From contig JAOQAK010000052.1 in NCBI GenBank assembly GCA_025963635.1, positions 310,001 to 374,000 on the forward strand: a stretch of 64,000 nt of DNA, in the 5' to 3' direction. Every line of letters begins with the position of its first letter. The first letter of the stretch is position 1. The DNA is from Ferruginibacter sp. GTDB lineage: Bacteria > Bacteroidota > Bacteroidia > Chitinophagales > Chitinophagaceae. Position numbers and translations under genes: made by a program. Below the pieces are notes generated by a model. It was not told the origin of the DNA and did not search any database. It was given only the letters and a program-made list of their open reading frames with translations. Positions 44,204 through 51,792 of the stretch are shown here, one piece after another.

Positions 44204-46548
44204 TTTACTGGTTTAAAAGACATCCACAACATCTTGTAGCAGAAAGTTCCGCTCTATCAAACGATAGCAATTATAAAGAACTTTACCAGGTAAGAGATAA
44301 CCTGTTTTTATCACACGGTAATATTATTGTGCGGCTGGATAAGATATACAGGTTCCCGATTCTTATAGTTTATCCTGAAGCTACCCCGTATATTTTACCA
44401 TCAATTTATCCTTTAAAGGAGAATCTGTCAAAAGAACAAATGGCACTCCTCGCAAAAGGTTCACAGGCTGATGTTCACTATACGATTTTGCCGTACGTAG
44501 AATTCTACTACCATCTAAGGCATCAGAATCAAACTGGAAGCCTATGTATATTAGAATGGGACAATCTTGATGATGGTTCAAAATTCTACGGCATAACGAC
44601 CATTCTCAAACGAGTGAGAGATTGGTGCGGTGCTTTAATAACCGGTAATTTTCCACCTGACAGCCAGGAAACAGAATTTTGCTCACATTTCAATAAGGTG
44701 GACTTAGAATTAAAATTCTTTTATCCGGAAACCTTTTTAGATGAAAATTTTACGGAAGGGGAAGCTTATGGATTACTCTTTAAGTATCTGCCCAAGGGGA
44801 AATATTATAAACACGATCGCAGATCTTTTTTTGGATGTTTGATTATTGGGAAAAATAAAAATGGAATATATGAAAATTTAGATTTCACCTTGCCAAATTT
44901 CTTTTTCGGGGAAGGCATTACAAATGCAATTGAACTGATAAGTAAAAAAGATGTGTTGAAGAGGTTCATTGATAGTGGTCAGTTATTAAAATCTTTTTGG
45001 TTCCAGATTGGAAAAGAGCCTAATCCTTTTTTAACGCAACAAGAACTAATAACAATCATTGGCGAGGGAGATTATGACATGGGGCTAAAGCGGATCATGC
45101 CGTTTTATTCCCAAGACCTGAAGCTTAAGCCAGATCATTTTCTTATTAGTATTCGCTTTCCCAATCGTAAAGGAGTTCAGGAATTTCAACTTTTTAGAGT
45201 GAGCAAAAAAAATGGAGAAGCCTCTGGTGCGCTAATATGTGCACCAGAGGAAGAGGCATTTAGACATTTACTGGACTCATACGATCAGGTATTTGCCATT
45301 CAATGTGAAAAATTCACGGATGAATCCTTCCATCAAAGAAATTCAGGGCGAGCTGAAAGAAAAGTTCTAAAAGAATCAAGTGTAAATGTTATAGGTGTAG
45401 GCGCTCTTGGAAGTGAAATTGCGGATGCTTTAGGTAAGGCCGGAGTAGGAACAGTTAGTTTATTTGATAATCAAGTGATGAGAGCTGCCAATTCAGTTAG
45501 GCATCTTGCAGGATTGGATCACGTCGGCGCATTAAAAGTTGAGGCCGTTGCAGATATAATAAATAATCATAATCCTTATATTCACCTTCAAATATTTGGA
45601 GGTGATATTAATTCAATAGATCTGAATGATTTTTTCATAGACCAATCCATCTCAATTAGCAGTATAGCTGATGATAATACTGAAGGGTTCTTAAACGAAC
45701 GGGCTGTTATTTCTAATAAAATAGTTTATTATGCAAGAGCATTAAGAGGTGGTAAAGCTGCCAGGATTTTTAGAGTTATTCCTGGAAAGGATGCTTGTTT
45801 TAACTGCCTCAACCTTTACCGGAATGAAGGGAAGGAATTTATCAATATACGGGAAGATAAAGATTTACCCACTTTAAAAAATGAATGTAATAACCCTATT
45901 CGGCCTGCCAGCGCAGCAGATCTTAAATTAATTTCTGCATTAACATCCAGGATACTGCTTGATGAACTCCAACAAGAAGCGGGAAACAATAACCATTGGA
46001 TATGGACCACTGAGCCCCTTAATTCCTTGCAGCCATATCAATTACATGCCCACTCAATAAAACCACACCCAGGTTGTTATTACTGCAATCATGAGAAAAA
46101 AGCAAGGGTTATACTACCAGCAGGTATCGAAAAACAAATGCAAGCTCTTATAACCGAAAATCCAAAAATTGAGACCGGGGGCATATTAGCTGGATATGCT
46201 GATGAAAATGGAGATTTTATTATAACTAATGCTTCCGGACCTGGTCCGAATGCGACACATTCAGCAACGAAATTTAAAAAAGATGTAAAATATTGTCAAG
46301 AATTTCTTGATAATCTATTTCTTGAGTCAAAAAAACGGATTGTTTATATTGGCGAATGGCATTCGCACCCTAATGAAAAAAATCTACCCAGTGGAACAGA
46401 TATAAAAAGTTTGACAGAAATTGCTTTTCAGAAAGAATATTTAACAGACATGCCCTTGATGATCATTCTTTCGAATGAAGGGGTTCCTTCCTGTACGTTA
46501 CATCCTGCAGGTAAGCGATATTATTTTGCAGAACTTATTATAACTTAA
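44200..46548 (+). CDS. E2-E1-JAB fusion: ubiquitin-like conjugation and deconjugation protein
   Basis: This 782-residue protein has three enzyme parts in one chain. (1) Residues 30-150: E2-like UBC fold, with RFPILIVYPEATPYILPSIYP, YHLRHQNQTGSLCILEWDN (candidate catalytic Cys116) and ITTILKRVRDWC. (2) Residues 385-630: ThiF/E1 adenylation domain, with VIGVGALGSEIADALGKAGV (G399-G404), SLFDNQVMRAANSVRHLAG, and zinc-ribbon pairs C533/C536 and C626/C629; Cys563 is a candidate transfer cysteine. (3) Residues 650-782: JAB/JAMM isopeptidase with E658, HSHP (H721, H723), S731 and D734. All catalytic positions are present. No ubiquitin-like gene is visible in the operon, so the modified protein may be an operon partner, as CD-NTase is in type II CBASS. 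Confidence 0.9.
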   Translation: MIYWFKRHPQHLVAESSALSNDSNYKELYQVRDNLFLSHGNIIVRLDKIYRFPILIVYPEATPYILPSIYPLKENLSKEQMALLAKGSQADVHYTILPYVEFYYHLRHQNQTGSLCILEWDNLDDGSKFYGITTILKRVRDWCGALITGNFPPDSQETEFCSHFNKVDLELKFFYPETFLDENFTEGEAYGLLFKYLPKGKYYKHDRRSFFGCLIIGKNKNGIYENLDFTLPNFFFGEGITNAIELISKKDVLKRFIDSGQLLKSFWFQIGKEPNPFLTQQELITIIGEGDYDMGLKRIMPFYSQDLKLKPDHFLISIRFPNRKGVQEFQLFRVSKKNGEASGALICAPEEEAFRHLLDSYDQVFAIQCEKFTDESFHQRNSGRAERKVLKESSVNVIGVGALGSEIADALGKAGVGTVSLFDNQVMRAANSVRHLAGLDHVGALKVEAVADIINNHNPYIHLQIFGGDINSIDLNDFFIDQSISISSIADDNTEGFLNERAVISNKIVYYARALRGGKAARIFRVIPGKDACFNCLNLYRNEGKEFINIREDKDLPTLKNECNNPIRPASAADLKLISALTSRILLDELQQEAGNNNHWIWTTEPLNSLQPYQLHAHSIKPHPGCYYCNHEKKARVILPAGIEKQMQALITENPKIETGGILAGYADENGDFIITNASGPGPNATHSATKFKKDVKYCQEFLDNLFLESKKRIVYIGEWHSHPNEKNLPSGTDIKSLTEIAFQKEYLTDMPLMIILSNEGVPSCTLHPAGKRYYFAELIIT

Positions 46549-46561
46549 AAAATAATTGGCT

Positions 46562-47257
46562 ATGTTTAAAAATATCTATTTCTACCGCGCACGCCTATTT
46601 CCGGCTGTTATAACATCAATTCCTATGCTTATATTTTTCAATAAAATTCCTGCGGTTGAATATAACGATGCGCTTAAAAATATTTATGATATACTACCCA
46701 TAGTAGCTCATTTAGGCCTGTCAACAGCAGTCATCTTTTTATGTATTCAAATTAATCGATTAATTGCGAAAGAAGTTTTCCAAAGGATGTATTTTAAAGA
46801 AGAACTATTCATGCCAACAACCACTCACATAATGGTAAAAAGCGTTTTTTATGCAGAGACAATTAAGAATAAAATCAGAAGCAAAATAGAAGCCGCATTT
46901 TCGGTAACATTATTGACTGCGCGTGAAGAGCAACAAAATGAGACGAATGCCAGGAAATTAATTGCGACAGCAGTATCTCAAATCAGAATTGCCTTAAAAG
47001 GTAATACTATGTTATTGCAGCATAATATTGAATATGGCTTTTGGCGCAATTTGATCGGAGGCAGCCTGGTAGCTGTAATATTTTCGGCGGCGATATTTTT
47101 TTATGGCTACCACTATGGCCAGCAAGACTTAAAAGCCATTAGTATTATCTGCTTAATTATTTATGCTATTCCAATTTTCTTAAGCAAACTAATAATTAAT
47201 TATTATGGCAAATACTATTCAAAAATATTGTATGAACAGTTTTTAAGTTTGCCTTAA
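46562..47257 (+). CDS. Four-helix membrane protein of the conjugation operon
   Basis: Start chosen at the ATG 46562; a TTG at 46556 is in frame. The roughly 231-residue protein has membrane helices at about 13-27 (LFPAVITSIPMLIFF), 45-65 (LPIVAHLGLSTAVIFLCI), 160-182 (LIGGSLVAVIFSAAIFFYG) and 188-208 (AISIICLIIYAIPIFL). Between the two pairs lies a soluble helical region with a Lys/Arg-rich stretch. No family is recognised with certainty; the shape (2 + 2 helices around a cytoplasmic coiled region) recalls SLATT-type and other defence-associated membrane effectors or sensors. It begins 13 bases after the E2-E1-JAB gene and ends 7 bases before the SIR2-like gene. Confidence 0.75.
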   Translation: MFKNIYFYRARLFPAVITSIPMLIFFNKIPAVEYNDALKNIYDILPIVAHLGLSTAVIFLCIQINRLIAKEVFQRMYFKEELFMPTTTHIMVKSVFYAETIKNKIRSKIEAAFSVTLLTAREEQQNETNARKLIATAVSQIRIALKGNTMLLQHNIEYGFWRNLIGGSLVAVIFSAAIFFYGYHYGQQDLKAISIICLIIYAIPIFLSKLIINYYGKYYSKILYEQFLSLP

Positions 47258-47264
47258 TTGAAAA

Positions 47265-48584
47265 ATGCTTAAAGCTATGAAAAAAAAGCGGACTGTTTTT
47301 TTGTTTGGTGCTGGTTCTTTACTTCATTGGAACTCACCAAAAACGAGTGAGCTTACTGACCTAATTAGAAGTAGAGGATTTAAGACTTCCGATAATGAAA
47401 CTTATATAACGGAGTTTATTTATCAGAAATTAATTGCCAATGGCAATAAAGAATCTGAAGTAAACTTTGAAACCATTATAAATGTGATAGAAGAGTTAGT
47501 CGTATACTATTCATATTTTAATAACCACGACAAAACACCATCACTTTTAAAATGCTTCTTTTCAGCAAATTTTGAAGAGGACATTTTTAACTTCTCAATA
47601 AAAGGAGGTGTGGCTAAACATAATTATACTTTAGAAATACCAAAGGGAAAAAATTATGACTTTTCAAGGCCTTCTCAACACAATGAAACACCCCAACAAT
47701 TTTTTTTACAACATTTACTAGCTGTATTATTAAGTGAGATTAATGAGAGAATATCTCACTACGCATACCATACCAAGGGCCACTCTGTTGTGAATTGTGA
47801 GTCAACAGAGAGTACATTGTTTATAAAATGGATGAGTGATTTGGAAAAGAATAGTTACTTAAGGCTTTACACATTAAATTATGACAGGATATTCAAAATC
47901 CTCATGATGCATAATGGTATAGAAGTATTTGAAGGTTTTGATTGCGGTCCGTATGTTGAATACTCAACTCTTCTGAGAGCCAACGTTCGAAAAATCCTTT
48001 CTGATTTTGATTGCAATGTCCATTATAACCTTCATGGCTCTGCTTTTTGGAAAGCTATTGCACTTGACAAGGATCTGCTTCCTAATCCAGAGTTATCGTT
48101 AACCTGTGGGCCAGAATTTCCGATGAATCATGATTTCGCAACTATGCAAGTTGAAAAAGGGAAAACCATTATGGTAACGAATATTGTTACGGGCTATCAA
48201 AAAGCACAGAAAACCTTAATTACCCCCCTCAAACAAATATTGGCGGCGTTTGACAGGGACTGCTGCTTTGCGGATGAAATATATGTAATAGGATACTCCC
48301 TCGGAGATGAGCATATAAATGAAAGTATAAAAACAGCTCTAAGGCATAATGAAAACCTTAAAATAATAATAGTAGATCCCTATTTTTTGAAAAATGATTT
48401 GGATTTTCAAATGGCCATTAAGCTCTTCCCTTTTCGGCCAACAGGAGTTATGCAACCTACAACTTTAATACCTCACAGACTTCATCATTTTTTTAATGGA
48501 GCCATTAGACTACATACTATCGAGTTCAAAGAATTCCTAGAACAGCAGGCAAACCCATTACATAAATACGAAGGTTTGAAATAG
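47265..48584 (+). CDS. SIR2-like putative NADase effector
   Basis: This is a 439-residue protein with a divergent sirtuin fold. FLFGAGSLLHW (GAGS at 15-18) is the NAD-binding loop, LYTLNYDRIF (T203-x-N205-Y-D207) and YNLHGSAFW (H257) are the catalytic positions, and IYVIGYSLGDEHINESI (about 340-354) is the last nucleotide-binding motif. The typical sirtuin zinc cluster is missing, as in defence SIR2 proteins (ThsA, DSR families), which cleave NAD+ and stop cell growth. The remaining 150 residues are unassigned. It is the last gene of the four-gene operon and the most probable killing effector. Confidence 0.85.
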   Translation: MLKAMKKKRTVFLFGAGSLLHWNSPKTSELTDLIRSRGFKTSDNETYITEFIYQKLIANGNKESEVNFETIINVIEELVVYYSYFNNHDKTPSLLKCFFSANFEEDIFNFSIKGGVAKHNYTLEIPKGKNYDFSRPSQHNETPQQFFLQHLLAVLLSEINERISHYAYHTKGHSVVNCESTESTLFIKWMSDLEKNSYLRLYTLNYDRIFKILMMHNGIEVFEGFDCGPYVEYSTLLRANVRKILSDFDCNVHYNLHGSAFWKAIALDKDLLPNPELSLTCGPEFPMNHDFATMQVEKGKTIMVTNIVTGYQKAQKTLITPLKQILAAFDRDCCFADEIYVIGYSLGDEHINESIKTALRHNENLKIIIVDPYFLKNDLDFQMAIKLFPFRPTGVMQPTTLIPHRLHHFFNGAIRLHTIEFKEFLEQQANPLHKYEGLK

Positions 48585-48812
48585 TTGGAAGATTTATTCC
48601 AAGGTGATAACAAGCTTCGTTTAAAGATTGGCTTTTAAAACTGTCTATTGGGAAATAGTTGTATATTTTTTCATATTCATAAGCTACATGCAAGACTTTG
48701 AATCCCGATTTGGAACTTAGCCCATTGCCGCTTCCTAATATCGCGTCTTTCAAACTTACAGGGTTTTGATTATAGCAGTGTTAGCTTCTTACAATTTATC
48801 AATAAAGACTGA

Positions 48813-49061
48813 TCACTTATTCTTCATTTCAAGTTTTGCATCTTCCCACAGCGGAGTAAAGATATTTCCGTAATAATATAACTTATCCTTCCCGTCAGTT
48901 ATTCCCAATCTTTTAATTGTTACAAATCCCTGAAAAGAGATATTTGCTTTGGGATCTAATATGTTGATTATTTCAGTAAATATTTGGCCATGAATCAATT
49001 TAAACAGCTTATAGATTTGTCTTCCGCACATAACATTAAAATCATGTTCTTCATTAGCCAC
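48813..49061 (-). pseudogene. Probable displaced C-terminal part of the TIR protein
   Basis: A minus-strand frame in a different register continues where the TIR gene runs out: VANEEHDFNVMCGRQIYKLF, KLIHGQIFTEIINIL, TIKRLGITDGKDKLYYYGNIF. It overlaps the TIR frame by about 65 bases and its first codon would be a GTG inside the TIR gene. A single-base frameshift near 49055 in a GGTAAAGGGTGGC stretch would fuse the two into one protein of about 284 residues. A real overlapping gene is less likely. Confidence 0.55.
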
Positions 49062-49666
49062 CCTTTACCTAAAGAATTGTAGAGCTCAAACTTTTTTGAA
49101 GCTTCTTTATTTCCCACAAAAGTTATGCTGGTCAAAATTGTGTGAGGCTGGTCTGGTAGAATTGAATACTCTACTAAATCAATAAGAAATTCAAAATATT
49201 CACCTCTTTTTCCACAGTTGCATGCAAAGTCGGTAAAAATGTTTGCTTCATTCTGCACTCTTCCAGAAAACTCTTTATTTAAACTTGCAACAGCAGTTAA
49301 AACTTGGCAGAAGCCATTGGCGAACTCCTTTCTAAAATCGGCATACAGTTTATCTTTCAAGAAGAGAGGAATAACACAATCCTGCAATAAAACTGGAAGT
49401 ATTACCACTCGTTTCAAATCTAATTCTAACATGAGCCCTGTATTCATTTCCCTTTTGCACCAATCTGAACCTACGGATGATTTTGATAGAACCACTATTA
49501 AAAATGATGCGTCTGTGATTGCTTGTTGAATCTTTTGTGTTATATAGTCTCCAACATTCATTTCCCATCTATCAACAAATACATGAATTCGATGATTTAC
49601 CAAATGCGTGGCTAGCTTATCAACAAAATCTTTGTCTTGGTGAGAATAACTGATAAAAATTGACAT
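48995..49666 (-). CDS. TIR-domain protein
   Basis: This is a 223-residue frame. MSIFISYSHQDKDFVDKLATHL and VFVDRWEMNVGDYI, then FLIVVLSKSSVGSDWCKREM, match the bacterial TIR_2 fold; E73 in WCKRE is the catalytic glutamate of NAD-cleaving TIRs. The C-terminal 90 residues are an unassigned helical part. The last dozen residues (LMKNMILMLCAEDKSISCLN) look out of frame, so the gene is probably shortened by a frameshift (see 48813-49061). It lies convergent to the SIR2-like gene. A second NAD-depleting effector next to it is notable. Confidence 0.8.
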   Translation of the reverse strand: MSIFISYSHQDKDFVDKLATHLVNHRIHVFVDRWEMNVGDYITQKIQQAITDASFLIVVLSKSSVGSDWCKREMNTGLMLELDLKRVVILPVLLQDCVIPLFLKDKLYADFRKEFANGFCQVLTAVASLNKEFSGRVQNEANIFTDFACNCGKRGEYFEFLIDLVEYSILPDQPHTILTSITFVGNKEASKKFELYNSLGKGWLMKNMILMLCAEDKSISCLN

Positions 49667-50589
49667 TTTGTAATGGTTTAATAAGTCTTAAAGGTTGGCT
49701 GTAGCTAATGTTTCGCAACATAAACATAGTGCTTTTAATTTATTTTGTTATTCGGTGTCCCGATGGTTCGTTTAACTCAGGTAATCGCTTCTGGGTGAAA
49801 TTTATTGCCGGGCATATTACTACTCCTGTAACAATTTTACTTTTCCATTGGTTATTTTATCGAATAGTGTTTCCTAGGTTTTTGTGTTGTCCATGAATGG
49901 GAGAAACATTTGTAATGGCTTGGCCGGGTAGGAACTCAGAAAGGATCTTCCACGCAATGCAGTTGGCTTTGCCTTTGTGAGATGGCTTTTGTGTCCGGGC
50001 GTTTGCGACAATAATTATAATCATCAGAAGAACCTTAGATGTGGGAAATAATGGCCAGCACAGGACGGAGTTCTGCGCTAGTAGGTATTCAATATTCCGC
50101 CGTCCATCCGCTAATAATCTTGAACTACCCAGCAATTTATTGCACCCAACCTGCGCAAACTTTCCTAGCTTACCCCAGCCAAGCCCCTTTTGCAACGCAC
50201 GCCGGGCAAATATTTTTAGAAGTTATTCACAAATTCGAAAAACATTGTCTGACGTGGATTTCAGGGAAAAGACATTCATGATCATTTTTGTGACTTATGC
50301 ACAATCGTATCTCTTCGAAAATTTCTCTCTAATATATTTTGGTTGTACATTGCACCAAGTACAAAGCCCATCCTTTTCAGGACAGGCTTCCAAAATAAAA
50401 CGCTGGTCGTTACTATGGAGTTGGGGTCCAAACTCAGAAATCTCACGACGGGCGATTGGCAAGTTTTAGGCGGTTATGTTATCAGCATGGCCGTTTTTTA
50501 TTACATGAAGTTAATATAATTATTACTGATCCGCCTTATGGATGTGGTGGATTTTTCTGAGTACTGGAATTACTGGGCGAAGCACATAA
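49667..50589. other. Non-coding stretch with gene remnants
   Basis: No intact gene is supported. A 34-codon frame at 50417 (MELGSKLRNLTTGDWQVLGG then YVISMAVFYYMKLI) and, in another frame at about 50502-50550, VNIIITDPPYGCGGFF ending in a stop are visible. The second looks like motif IV of a DNA adenine methylase, a relic of a lost modification gene. Confidence 0.45.
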
Positions 50590-51090
50590 CTAACAATCAT
50601 TGAGAAAGCATATCCTGGCTTCAGGATATACCAAGATCAGTTGATGCTTGTTAATATGCTCCCAGACGCATTCCACACCGCCTATTTTTATTAACGTACC
50701 GTCAACGATTTATTTGAACACACCAGTGCTTATGCCCAGTAAATCAGATGCTTCACAGGTATTCACAAATTCTATCCATGTAGGCGGATCGGGTTCAAAA
50801 TTTGGGACGAGCAACCATCTATGACCAGTGAGATGTTGCATTAGATTAATCTCTTGAGAATGATTAACTGCTCCGCAATTCGAAACTCTAAATATTTGGT
50901 AGAAAATATTGCAGGAAAACTGTTTATCGCCTATAGTGATATCCGTTAATTTTCTTGTGTAAATAAATGTTCCTGTGCCAAGCTTCAGTATTTCAACAGC
51001 CTCGCATTTAATATCATTCTGGAACTCGATCCAGTTGGGTGGATCGCGACAAAGCATTTTGATGAGCCGCCATTTTCTGGTGAGATTCAT
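50590..51090 (-). pseudogene. Two-repeat hypothetical gene with an in-frame stop
   Basis: From MNLTRKWRLIKMLCRDPPNW at 51090, two copies of a roughly 75-residue module follow each other: (RDPPNWIEF ... AVEILKLGTGTFI ...) and (PDPPTWIEF ... ASDLLGISTGVF ...). The frame ends with TAA at 50710 in the second copy but continues without another break as IVDGTLIKIGGVECVWEHINKHQL until 50590, exactly as the first copy does (TRKLTDITIGDKQFSCNIFYQI). So a nonsense change has cut an otherwise continuous gene. The family is not recognised. The upstream end touches cassette copy 3. Confidence 0.6.
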
Positions 51091-51187
51091 GGCGCTATTT
51101 TTAATCCTTAAATATCTTTGAGAGCCAGCAAATAATTTAACTATCCATCCTGTGATTTGCATGTAAAACATGGTCAACACGATACTT

Positions 51188-51560
51188 AATCCTACAGGAG
51201 TATTGTTTTTTGACTCTTATTGCCATCATGGCCATTAGTGTGAATGGAGTGGTCCGGCAGCCGGTTGTCCCGGCTTTTATTTGTTTGGCAGGCGGTTCAA
51301 TAAAGGCCATTGAAGTGAAGGCCCTGCCAACAGGTTCCGTTTTACGATCCAATAAAAACCAATCCGTTTATGTAACCTGAACCAGTAAACGGCCATACCC
51401 TGGCCGGAACCGCGGGCGACACCCTATTGGTGCTGCTGCTGAATATAGGTAACTGCGGAAATACTGAATACCGCGATACTGGCTGCAGTTGGCGCTGCGG
51501 TTAGTTTTACAGTTTCCCTGTTGCTGCGGTGGCTGTTGAAACGGTTGACGAGGAAGTAGA
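51188..51560 (+). pseudogene. Cassette genes B and C, decayed copy 3
   Basis: The DNA follows copy 1 from inside gene B (TATTGTTTTTTGACTCTTATTGCC, in part) through gene C (CTGGCCGGAACCGCGGGCG, TTGACGAGGAAGTAGAAAG). Gene B has lost its 5' part and gene C carries a frameshift (TATAGGTAACTGCGG against TATAGGCACTGCGG). Neither can be translated into the copy 1 product. Confidence 0.7.
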
Positions 51561-51587
51561 AAGAGGCCTTCGAGCTCTTTGCTTTGG

Positions 51588-51715
51588 TTATATAAGGCGC
51601 AGATATGTCTCACTCTGGCTTTGCCAATCAATTTACGATGTACCAATGAGGTTTGGGGTTACATGTATTACAGTGTTACAAGAGGACGCCCGACGGCAAT
51701 CCGGCGCTTGTAGGT
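51588..51715 (+). repeat. Repeat R copy 5
   Basis: It retains CTTTGCCAATCAATTTACGATGT and ends CCGGCGCTTGTAGG. The 5' part is shorter and diverged. The promoter of the next gene starts 27 bases after its end. Confidence 0.65.
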
Positions 51716-51741
51716 TTCCGTGTACTTATTATCCCTAATTC

Positions 51742-51773
51742 GTTGCTAAGATATTGAGCATTCACTATATTTG
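51742..51773 (+). promoter_or_regulatory. Bacteroidota-type promoter of the GHKL gene
   Basis: TATATTTG at 51766-51773 is a perfect -7 element; GTTG at 51742-51745 stands 20 bases upstream as the -33 element. The ATG is 20 bases downstream. Confidence 0.65.
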
Positions 51774-51792
51774 ATGGTAATAACGAAATTAT

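Noticed and set aside
48526..48753. 75-residue minus-strand frame after the SIR2-like gene
   Set aside because: Partly antisense to the SIR2-like gene end; no motif or start support.
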